Below are positions 34,060 to 44,300 of a stretch of 64,000 bases of DNA, piece by piece; positions within the stretch are counted from its first letter, which is position 1; each line of letters starts with the position of its first letter. The notes beneath the pieces were generated by a model. The model ran no database searches, was not told where the DNA came from, and worked only from the letters and a program-made list of their open reading frames with translations. A program made the translations under genes and the position numbers. Where the stretch lies: positions 1 through 64,000 of the forward strand of contig JAAMPI010000048.1 in NCBI GenBank assembly GCA_013054445.1, in the 5' to 3' direction. This stretch comes from Cudoniella acicularis. Lineage: Eukaryota > Ascomycota > Leotiomycetes > Helotiales > Helotiaceae.

Positions 34060-34744
34060 ACGTGGTGATAAAAGTTCAGGTTTAGCTTTCGCACGTGGAT
34101 TGACAGGTGACAGTTGCGCTTAGTAACTTTAATTTAGAACACCACCAGCACCACTAATAGGGTAAGCTGCATGGTTAGGTTGGTGACGAAATTCAATATA
34201 AAGCCGAAAACTAACCGAATCCATACTGCAAGACCAAGAATTGAGGTCTTTGGGATGATCATAAAGATATCGTCAAATTTCTGAAATGCCACTCGATATA
34301 ATTTAAATACCTCAAATTCCCTTTTGAATGCTATCTGCCTGCCACCCGTCTAATTCGCGAGAGCTCGGGTGGTATTTCGTGAGGCTCAGGAGAGTAGGGA
34401 GAAGAGAGGACAGTAAACCTGTTGCAATTTACCGCTAAGTACAGCTGTGCTCGTAGAATTTGAAAGCTTTTTTTATAAGTCGAGTATCTTAATACTGCGA
34501 GAGGATAGTAGTTTGCCAGCAACTCGTAATAATCACCAAGGTACCCACGGTGAGGCAGGAGGAGATGGACTTGGCGTATCGCTGTCTTCTCGAACAGAAT
34601 GCGAAGGCGAGACGTATCCAACAATACCACATTGACCCAAGACTGAAAGAAAGTAAGGCGCTGAATACAGTCTGTTTCAATCGTCACTTGTTACATTTAC
34701 ATATACAATTCAACCTTTTATATAAAAAGGAAGAAAAATAACAT
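34060..34744. other. Intergenic stretch between HET and receptor genes
   Basis: No supported gene. Short frames on both strands overlap each other and show no domain. It would hold the promoter of the HET gene (minus strand) and the 3' end region of the receptor gene. Confidence 0.35.
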
Positions 34745-36464
34745 CTAACTCATAATTTCCTCGATCTCGAGGCTTTCCTTTGATTTCGGAACAACCACAA
34801 CTTTCTCCCTTTCACCCGTCTGCTCTCCCTTCTGCTCTACCTTTATATCGTCCACGCTTGATAACTCAACAATATTATTCGCATACCCCAAATTTGCGAC
34901 TATTTTGGAGCTACGTCTGACTCTCCAACTGGGAAGAGTGCTATCGTCTCGAGGTTCCCTTGCCCTGTTGACCTTAAAGAGTCCAGGAAAATATTTGACG
35001 AGTAATCCTCGGAAAGTTATGAGGCAAGCGCAGACAACTGCTACATATGCTTCAATCTCCGACCAGATGACGACGTCGACTTCTTGCCCTGCGCGCCAGT
35101 CAGAAATCTTGGTTGCAAAAGCAATACGGTGTGATATATGAGTAACTTACAGGACGCATCAGAAGTGGTGCCGTATCCGAAACCGAACATGAATCTCAAT
35201 CTGATGATGCTTGCAATACATGCGCTAAGACACCGGCGTCAGTATCTAGCCTACGAGAATATTTTGGAGGTTGAGTTGTCACTTACAAAGATCCTAGAGC
35301 AAACATGAATATGAGAGCAGCTTTCTTCCTCCAGTCCAAGTGCAGTGTCTTCAACTCCGAAATAGGAAGAAGAATCAGTACGAAGTCTTCAAATATGCCC
35401 GCTCCAGCCCCTGCAAATCCCAATGCCTGAGGATTAACACATCGTCCCTTGACATCTGTGTCCCATACTGCCTTGATAGGTACACATTGAAATACGACAG
35501 CCATCAGAAACCCGAGAAAGTGACACACCATCCATGCCATACATATCTCGGTCAGTAAACGAAATTGGTCGCTGGGAAAGACGCGGAGATAAAATAGCAA
35601 GATTGAAATCTTGGCCAAGCTGATTATGAAAACGTAAAATATTTGAACGGTGTAATAAACCTATTGGGGTGAGCGAAGAATAAAGATTAGTGAAAATGTC
35701 AATTCAGCACATCATACCTTGCGAAGGAGAATCATGTTCAATGGTGGAACGTCCCAGAAGTGTTTTCCGAAGCCGTAATGAGGATCTAAAAAGTATTAAT
35801 TTGTTTTAGGAAGAATGGTTTGGAACCAAATACGTACATAAAATTGCGAAGACTGATAACGGGATCAATATGGCCTAATTTGAAGTGATTAATATACGTG
35901 TTCATAGACTTCTTTTGCGGCAGAACTTACGGCAGCGAGTATTATCGCGCCATCATCCCACCAGAACTTGCGCACAACTAGATATCTTGATATGCATCTC
36001 AAGGCAACAACAGAAAATGTTACTGCCATTAAAATGATAGAGATGCGTATTATCTCAGGGCCTCTAGATTGCTGTGGGACACCCTCGCACAGCTGTTGAA
36101 GAATAGTCGACGAAGCTATTAGGGTTAGATGACAGAATTGCAAGTAAGATGGGAGTCATGAGACATACTGATTTGTTCTGTGATGTTGCAAGTGTTTTCA
36201 ACACAAATACCAAGCTGCATTTGCACAGTATTATTGGTGCAAATGCACCCAGTGAGGTTATCCAATTGGCATCCCGCGAGAGTTATTTCTGATAAGGCGC
36301 ATTTTTCCTGAAATATAGAAAAAAGGTTAGCAAAAGTACGACGATTCTCGGAAGGACATATTTACAGTGCAAGCCGGAATCTCCGAGACGAGCTCCACAA
36401 GATTCATTTGCGCCAGGGCGGTGGATGAAAGTAATGATGCGGAAAGTAAGTAGAAAAGTAGCAT
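34745..36464 (-). CDS. PTH11-like G-protein-coupled receptor (CFEM + rhodopsin-type 7TM)
   Basis: Eight exons join in frame: 36464..36366, 36307..36169, 36115..35931, 35874..35838, 35785..35718, 35660..35287, 35224..35151, 35088..34745, giving 439 residues. MLLFYLLSASLLSSTALAQ is a signal peptide. Residues 32-73 form a CFEM domain with seven visible Cys (32, 36, 46, 54, 56, 68, 73; CALSEITLAGCQLDN). Seven hydrophobic spans follow, with family landmarks RKFWWDDGAIILAA, YGFGKHFWDVPP, KISILLFYLRVF, CVPIKAVWD and VDVVIWSEIEAYVAVVCACL. The last 80 residues are a charged cytoplasmic tail. This architecture is that of fungal PTH11-type receptors, which sense surfaces or host cues and signal through G proteins. 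All splice sites are canonical; it appears intact. Confidence 0.88.
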
Positions 36465-37697
36465 CGTGAGAATGAGGAACAAGATGGTCACGGCATTAGC
36501 ATCTCTGCAACATCAGCGATTCAAATATCGTACCTATATGGCCGAAGTCGCATTGGTATGTGCACAACGCTAGGTGCGGGTTAACAGCGCGAGGTCTGAG
36601 GTGAGACTAAGGCTCCTTAGTTCAAAACTCGGCTTCCTCATTTAGTACTGATGTCTCTATTGCTCTTTTCCCTCCTGAATCGTCATCAGAACTCCAAACT
36701 CTGTTTGGCAGCTCTCCAGCTTTCGTGGTTCGTGTGGAGATCATCAGCTTTCTCCATCCCAATTAAAAATCATTTTCTGCTTTCAAAGGGCTCAGTTAGA
36801 TACTAATTATTCCTTTATAATAAAGATTTTATCACTTTCATCATGCTATATTGATAAATATTTAAATTTTGTGTTCCTTTCATGCTCTACAAAACATGTT
36901 GCGAAATATTCCCGTCACCATCCATCGAGTATTTATTACCGTGCCGAGGTCAACACCGAGCCTCATCATCCGTGCCTTTATAGCGCCCGCTGCTACGAAC
37001 GCTATGACTAGCAGTCCACTACGTAACACACACACTGACGTTAGGAAAGTGATTATCAAGCCTATTATCCTTGAAGGGAAAGTTCTTGCGACTCGCGCGA
37101 GACATCACGAGTCAGCAGGATCCAATCAGTTAAGGTTATTGGGCAAGTAAACCAGCCCAAGGGGGACATGAAAAGGGGCGGGCCGGCCGATACTCTGGGT
37201 CTCTCCGGTGCACATTGTGCCGTAGCCAAGAGAAACGTGCGCACGAAGTCTAGCCCAATTAGAAACGCCACAGCATGCCCATTGGTCAATTGTTTGGATG
37301 AGATCCCTAGGTGATTTGGGCTTGTGGAAAGTGTCGCCTTTTTGATCGTACCCCGAACATTACATGCCAACTTATGCCCTTCCGCTGCTCAAACGATGGT
37401 CTCATGGATAAATAAACGAATTCTTGTAACCGCAGCCACCACCCTACTACAGTGACGTTAAACTCGTACGTTTTGTGGCCCCTGGGATATGTTGCGTTAG
37501 GTATACGTATACGTGGTGAGATTTACCGATGTGCTGACCTGATGCATCATGTAAAGCGATTGTGTGGCAGTGTCGATTAGGTAGACAGAACAACGTGGTT
37601 TAAAAGGTGCCACGGTACACCACAAAGATTAGAAGCTGTTCTCATTTTACATACCTCATCCTCTTTTCGCCAAACTTGCCTCCTGCCTGAGTCCGAG
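36465..37697. other. Divergent intergenic region between receptor and ankyrin-HET genes
   Basis: The two genes point away from each other, so this 1.2 kb should carry both promoters. An open frame at 36869-37150 has no domain and is probably chance. Just upstream of 37698 the sequence is C/T-rich (CCTCATCCTCTTTTCGCC), as in fungal promoters. Confidence 0.4.
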
Positions 37698-40600
37698 ATG
37701 GGACCTAACTTGAAAGAAGTTGTCTCCGATTTCCCTCCAAAGATCTCCCCTTACAGGCCCTGGGAATACTTTAAGACTAAGAATGACTTGAGTATCGTTA
37801 AGCAGGCTCTATGCAATGGCTTAAATCCGAACATGCTGTGGGCACAGGATGAACTAGTGGAATGCACATCAGGATCAGGCTGCACAGTGCCTCTTGGGTT
37901 CCGTGACGAAGAAACTTGGCCGCACTGGAATACACCCCTTCATCGAGCTTTGCTGCTCTTAGATTTTGACTCAGCCGAGTTTCTACTTCAACATGGAGCA
38001 GACATCAACCTCTATAATTCCGCTGGACGAACCGCTCTTCACGAGGCTGTCCACAACCAACAGCGAGAGACTGCCGCATTCTTGATCAAACACGGTGCCA
38101 ACGTCGACAAGCTGACAATCGAGACTAAGGTATACTGCAAGTATATGAAACGTGATATATGCGGCCACGATGGTGATGTTGCTTTGCATGTTGCTCTTTC
38201 CAACGGAGATGCGGCCACATTTTGCTTGCTCGTTGAGGCAGGAGCTGATTTGAAAGCTGCTTCATATTACGAGTGGACGATCCTGGATCTGGCATTATTG
38301 TCCCAGGATCGGAGAGCTCTGGAGATTCTCTTGTCTCATATTGATAAGTTTTCGATCTGGCTGCCTCCTTCAGGTCTTTCGATAACGAAATCAAGCTCGG
38401 ATTATTCTGCTGCTGCCAGGGACTTGCTCGCTATCGCAACAAGCAGCCGGCTCATTCCTCCCAGAGAACTTTATGAAGTATACCGCCACGTGTTTTCGTT
38501 AATCAACTTGCCGAAAAGGTCTCAATGGGGACTTGCTGCAGTTGACGACCTGATTGAGGTAGTATTTAACGAGCTTCACAGAATCGCAAATCTGAAGAGA
38601 AAGAAGGCACGCGAACAGCTTTGCTCAAGGTGCTTGGAATTTCAGTTTAGCTTTTCCCGCTCATGCGAGAACGACAAAGAAAGGTCTCTACATCCTTTCC
38701 GATTTCTGCTTCATGAAGATCGAGAGCAACTAAACAATTGTGCACACAAAGGCTGCCCGCTGTGTGGCTTAGCTGCTGACGCATTGGATAAGGCGGATGG
38801 TGACAATGAAGAAATTTGGAATCTGTCCTGGGCAAAGAAACTCTTGGAACCGTCTTTTGGGTCCTTGGCTGTCTACCTCGAGCCTTTCTGCCAATCTAAA
38901 AACCACGTACGAATGGATGCTCTCGCCGTTATTGGTCCAGGACGCGCTAAAATATTGCCCATAACCAAATTTGACGACAACTTCATTGTTGACCCCCAGG
39001 ATTCAAACGACAGAGACCTAACTACAGGGTCACCACAGGCCCTGAGGATTGCGAGACGATGGCTCGATATTTGCAAGTCCGATGCTGCACACGCTCCGTG
39101 TCAACAATCCTACCACCATAGGGATTTAGGTGGGGAATTACCAACGAGGGTGCTGGACGTGGCAGATCCAAGACGCGAGCCCTTCTTGTTTGAGGGGAAA
39201 GGTAGCAAGGCACCGTATTGCACATTGTCATATTGCTGGGGAAGCTCAGGCAACTCGGTCACAACCCGGGCCAACCTTGCAGAGCATATGGCTGGAATCC
39301 CTATGGGCTCCCTTCCAGCTGTGATGCAAGACGCAATACATACAGCAAGATCTCTTGGGTATCAATATATCTGGATTGATGCCCTCTGTATCATTCAAGA
39401 CGGCGAGGATGACTGGGGACGTGAGGCTTCGAGAATGCAGGAAATCTATTTGAACGCTGATCTGACAATCTCGAGTCTGGTGGCGAAAGACTGCACGGAG
39501 AACCTCTTTCAACCTCGTTCGCTCAGGACTCCAAATCCAGTCCCACTTGATCTGTGGCTCCCGAAACAAGACCGTCCGCGGTGGGAGAAAGGACACGTTC
39601 ATTACCTTGCCGTGTACCCTGGATGGGTGCACGAGGGACTTGCAATGGATGGGCCAGTACATTTACGGGGCTGGACCCTGCAAGAACAGATGTTGAGTAC
39701 GAGAATACTGTACTTCGGCGCAGGTATTCTGCATTGGGAATGCCTCTACGGCTATACTACCGAGGCGGATCCTGGTTCGTCTTTAGCCAAAAGCTTCGCC
39801 TTTCTCAGAACCCCTATGGAAAGATCTGAGGCAAAACACGTGATCAAAGGGGTTTCGGCTGAGCCCAAATACGGTCGCCAAATAAGGGAACCTTATGATG
39901 TCTGGCAATCTATGCTTGTGGAATATACCCGCCGAAGCCTGACAAAGCCATCGGACCGTATGCCTGCTTTCTTGGCGATCTCGAAGCACCTCGAGAAAGC
40001 GGTCGGGAACAAATTCGTTGCAGGCATATGGGAGGGTGATAAATTGCTCGAAAGCCTCTGTTGGAAGGTCAAGCAACCTGATTCTGGAATGCCAAAAACG
40101 CCTTCCTGGACATGGGCATCAGTGGCAGGAGAAATTTCGTTCGAATATGTCGATCGCGTAGGAAGAGGGCCAGATAACTCACTAAACACGACAGTCATCT
40201 CGCTGAACGTTCAGACCAACCAATCACAAAACCACATATCTGGGTCGATTACACTGAAAGGCACTCTCCATCAGAAGAAGGTCGTGAAGTCATCACTCGA
40301 AGCAAGATATGAATCTCCCTGTCATGAATCATTCGACTATGAGGCTGATGTGGTCGAAAGTTGTTACGCTTTTGACATAATAGCATTTGAAAAGGGGCCT
40401 CTACCAACGGGTTATGGGTATCCTATGTGGCCCGAAGGTCGCAAGGCGGCCACAGTACGCATGTTACTGCAGCCTGTTGACTGTGATCCTACCATGTTTC
40501 GGAGAGTTGGCATCGGCATATATGACAACACTGGTCCCATGGTCCTCGAACATCCCCGACACGTCAGTTATCCTAGCTGGATCCGGGCACGACGGGATCA

Positions 40601-40736
40601 AAAAGACATACCCGTGGTTCCCGAAATTCCCCGCATCCCCAGGGATCCAAGTCCTGACAGATGGATCCAGAAACCGCCCCAGTGGTCTAGAGAGGTTGTC
40701 TGGTCTCAAGCTGATCGAGTGATCACTATTGTTTAG
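37698..40736 (+). CDS. Ankyrin-repeat HET-domain protein, 1012 residues
   Basis: A single long exon with no frame breaks. Residues about 77-230 contain ankyrin-type repeats: WNTPLHRALLLLDFDSAEFL, GRTALHEAVHNQQRETAAFL, DVALHVALSNGDAATFCLL and WTILDLALLSQDRRALEILL. A Cys-rich linker follows (LCSRCLEF near 308, GCPLCGLA near 350). The HET domain covers about residues 507-690: YCTLSYCWGSS, YQYIWIDALCIIQD near 556, RGWTLQEQMLSTRILYFG near 656. A C-terminal beta-rich region has TPSWTWAS and the tail DRVITIV. HET domains execute incompatibility-type cell death; an ankyrin array in front is a plausible sensing or partner-binding module. Lack of introns contrasts with every neighbour. It looks fully intact. 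Confidence 0.92.
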   Translation: MGPNLKEVVSDFPPKISPYRPWEYFKTKNDLSIVKQALCNGLNPNMLWAQDELVECTSGSGCTVPLGFRDEETWPHWNTPLHRALLLLDFDSAEFLLQHGADINLYNSAGRTALHEAVHNQQRETAAFLIKHGANVDKLTIETKVYCKYMKRDICGHDGDVALHVALSNGDAATFCLLVEAGADLKAASYYEWTILDLALLSQDRRALEILLSHIDKFSIWLPPSGLSITKSSSDYSAAARDLLAIATSSRLIPPRELYEVYRHVFSLINLPKRSQWGLAAVDDLIEVVFNELHRIANLKRKKAREQLCSRCLEFQFSFSRSCENDKERSLHPFRFLLHEDREQLNNCAHKGCPLCGLAADALDKADGDNEEIWNLSWAKKLLEPSFGSLAVYLEPFCQSKNHVRMDALAVIGPGRAKILPITKFDDNFIVDPQDSNDRDLTTGSPQALRIARRWLDICKSDAAHAPCQQSYHHRDLGGELPTRVLDVADPRREPFLFEGKGSKAPYCTLSYCWGSSGNSVTTRANLAEHMAGIPMGSLPAVMQDAIHTARSLGYQYIWIDALCIIQDGEDDWGREASRMQEIYLNADLTISSLVAKDCTENLFQPRSLRTPNPVPLDLWLPKQDRPRWEKGHVHYLAVYPGWVHEGLAMDGPVHLRGWTLQEQMLSTRILYFGAGILHWECLYGYTTEADPGSSLAKSFAFLRTPMERSEAKHVIKGVSAEPKYGRQIREPYDVWQSMLVEYTRRSLTKPSDRMPAFLAISKHLEKAVGNKFVAGIWEGDKLLESLCWKVKQPDSGMPKTPSWTWASVAGEISFEYVDRVGRGPDNSLNTTVISLNVQTNQSQNHISGSITLKGTLHQKKVVKSSLEARYESPCHESFDYEADVVESCYAFDIIAFEKGPLPTGYGYPMWPEGRKAATVRMLLQPVDCDPTMFRRVGIGIYDNTGPMVLEHPRHVSYPSWIRARRDQKDIPVVPEIPRIPRDPSPDRWIQKPPQWSREVVWSQADRVITIV

Positions 40737-41376
40737 AAGTAGACGAAATATCTCATATCGATTACACGTGAAGAAACATGATAACTAGATGATGTCCGAC
40801 GTTAAGAGTCGAAGGCGGTACGTTGATAGGGAACTGCAAACATAGTGGTACATATTATCTGGAGATTATGGAGTCCAATTTACAGCAATAGTACCAAATT
40901 GTCGATTCAGGTATAGCTTAAAAATAAAAGGAATAGCAATACTAACTACATGAAGTCCTACTATTAAACCTTGATATTATATAACTAATTCCTATCATGA
41001 CTAAAATACCGATTTGAAATATAGACTATCCCACGTAAAGCAAGTTGTCGTAAGCGAGATGCTGGAAAAAGCACTTCAAAAGAATTAAATCACCACCAAT
41101 TAGTACATTATTCTAATCAGGAAGATAAGTCGCAGGCTCTTATCAGTATTACGGTGTCTAAGAATTTTATTCTAGCTTCATTCCAAGTCCTTAAACTTTT
41201 AAAGTGTTTTCGCGTAAAAACACCTGATTGACTCCGTACCAAGTCACCAAGTGGCAGCGCGGCATAAGATATAACAAGAATTGTTTAATATAGCATCTAG
41301 AAAATCATCTAAATTCATATCATCCAAACGTGAAATCGTATACGTCACGTATTTACTTCTATACTTCAAAAAATCC
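40737..41376. other. Intergenic, convergent 3' ends
   Basis: AT-rich ordinary intergenic DNA between the 3' ends of the ankyrin-HET gene and the phytochrome pseudogene. Nothing gene-like was found. Confidence 0.4.
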
Positions 41377-44300
41377 TCATAGTGTCTTACTCCCCCTTTT
41401 TAACCCCTTCTTCTCAAACCACCCACCACTTTCCCACATCTCCGGCTTATAAGCGCAACTGCTCCTAGCCCCCTGGTCCCAAATACTGCTCATCAGAAGA
41501 CCTAGTCTCCGGAAATCAATAGGCTTTAAAACCCATTCGTTGAAGCCGCGTAGAATGTAGTCATCACGTTTGCTTTCTTCTAGCGATGTGGAGACGGCGA
41601 AAATGGGAACGGAACCGTAAGACTACAAGTTGAGGTAATTATGGTAAAGTGGATGATTCGAATTCGCGGATTAGTTTTGTTAAAGTTAGTCCGTCGATTA
41701 TTGGCATCTGTTCGGGATGCATGTTAGTTCCGGGCGAGATGAAGGATTTGTGAATGATGGTAGTGTGGGGAGGTTTCCAAATGTAGGGAATTGAAGATTT
41801 ACCTGAAGGTCCATCAAGATGACATCAAAGGGGCCACGGCTTGCTCTGAATGTGTCAAAGCAGATTTGCCTATCACCGACAACCACAACGTCATGGCCCA
41901 GGTTTAGCAACCGGAGTTTAAGTATTTTTGCATTGAGAGGATTGTCTTCGGCAACGAGGATTTGGAGCTTGATTTTGTCGATTAGGACTGTTAATATAAT
42001 AGAAGTGGGGAATAGGTAGGCGTCTTTCAAGGTTGAAGAGCTACCTTCGGGTTGATCAAGGGGTGTTCCTAGATTGACTCGAACTAAAATGCGTAAGCTT
42101 TGTGAAATTCAAGCCGGTAGCAATAAGCCGCACAATTTCTGATCTCGGGGCTCTTACCTGTTGATTCGGGAGTATTCTGACCACACACTACGCTCCCCAT
42201 GATGGCAGTTTCTGTTGGAGGCGTAAGTAGTGGCTCACTTTTTGTCATTTCTGGAGCTTCAATTCCCATAGAAAGAGAAATACGAATTTGTGTTCCAGCT
42301 CCTTGTTTTGTTCGGATTCTCAACTCTCCATTGCAGCTGTAGACGAATCGGGCGACGACAGCCAACCTCAGTCCAATGTTTTGAATATTTCCCGAATTGT
42401 TGCTTGTATCTGCCTGAATCCCGTTACTTCTATCAAGAATGTTTTCGAATTGGTGGAAAAGAGTGTCAAGTTGCTCCTCTGACATTCCTTGGCCCTCATC
42501 AGTAATCGAGATGTGGATGAGAATTCCCAAGTCGGTGCTGTTCACAATTTTTTCGCCATGGACCTCAATTCTGATAGCACCATGGTTGGAATGAGCTAAA
42601 GCACTACTCAAAATGTTTGAGAGGGTTTGTCGAAGTCGCTGAGGGTCGCCAGTCCCTGTAGTCGGAATCTAAGAAGCGTCGAAAATAAACGAAATTCTTA
42701 GGCCTTTCCGGTCCACTTCCATTGCAAAGGCATTGATGACCTCGACCATTAAGGCGTGCAAGGAAAATACTTGCTCGTGTATAGAATCGCTGGACTCATC
42801 CCCTTTGGTGAGATTCAGCAAGTCACTGATCACATATATCAAAGATTTGGACGCAGTCAAGGATTCTTTGACGTGTTCGTGAACTCCTTTCTCCATATTT
42901 CCATCTAAGGCAAATTCAAGGTTGTTTATAATGTGATTCAAAGGCGTGCGGACAGCGTCCGTTAAAATTAATCGAAGTTTTGTAGAGAGTGATGAGGCTT
43001 ACCGTCGTGTGATGCATTGGAGATAAGCAGCTGCCTCATGCGACTCTTTTCCAAGTATGCCTGCTTTTTCCTCCAAATTTCGGTGAATGTGCCGTAGAGT
43101 GTGCTTATCATGCTCGCAGTTTCAACTAGTAACAAGTCAGTAGAGGTAGTGCAATAGCATCGACGACCTACATTGTCAGGTGGTCCATTCTCTGTGTCAC
43201 GACCCGAGGTCATGTGATCAGTCACGTGGGGACCGAGGGATCGAAGGGACGAGGCGAGTTCGCCGGCCTAGCGATATCTCGGTCCCTCACCACCACCAAC
43301 TACCTATATAGTCGTATAGCTTTCCTATATTTGAGTTCGTGTTCAACTCATGTTCCAATATCATCACTTGATTAGGATAACGCTCTACCAGAAACATGCT
43401 TGACGCTTCTAAGGCTAAGTAAACCCCGTTCACGTGACATCGAGATCTCACGTGATAACAGAACGTTACACTCTGCTCGTATTCGTCACATACTCCACCC
43501 ATCTATAAAAGCTCGCACTCAGCTCAGCGTTCCCTCCCCCAATTAAGTCAACCGCTCCTCCACATTCCCAGCCCAATTTATTTCCATCAGCTGTTCTTTC
43601 CCGAATACAATTAGGAAGTCAGCACCAGAGGTAGACAATGGGATAGCCAGAGGTTCAGCAATGTGAGGAAATCCGAGAGCGTAGTGCAAATCAGGAAAGT
43701 CGGCACTGATTTTCTGAGAAGCAACCACCGAAGTGACTCCCGAGTTCGAAAATACTGCACAAGAGCCAAAGCCTCGTCATACGACACTAATTTGCCCACT
43801 GGCCGCACCTCATCATTCATAATCAACATGCTAAACTCCGAGGCGAATATCTCAAGTAGTGTACTTGCTGAGTCGGTAATGAATGCCGCTGGTGACTTTT
43901 GTGATAGCCCTGTAGCTAGTAGCAGTCGAGCCTCGAGTCTTTCAGAATCCAAAAGTTGTTCTACCTGACTGGAAACACATTGCCCAATATTGCGACAAAT
44001 CTCGCGAAGAGGTAGGGCAATCTCCGTCGTCCTCGAGCCGTATGAATGGTGTGTAATGAGACCCGAAAGGTCCCCTTCAACCACCAGAGATGTTATCATA
44101 ATTGAGGATACGTTCAAGTCCGAGAGGAATTGAACTTGATCGGGAGTACAGTCTCGAAGATATGCCCCGGTCAGATCCAACTCAGTATCACTTGCATCTC
44201 GGAAACGCAATGATGATTTTCCTCCAGATCCATTTCGTAGGATTTGTACCCTATCTGCCTTGTAAAGGTTCCGAGTTCGTACTGGAAGATCAGGTGAGGG

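Noticed and set aside
34331..34741. Overlapping short frames on both strands
   Set aside because: No domain, mutually overlapping, and no splice partners.
36869..37150. 93-codon plus-strand frame in the divergent promoter region
   Set aside because: No domain or fungal start context; between two divergent genes it is most simply chance.
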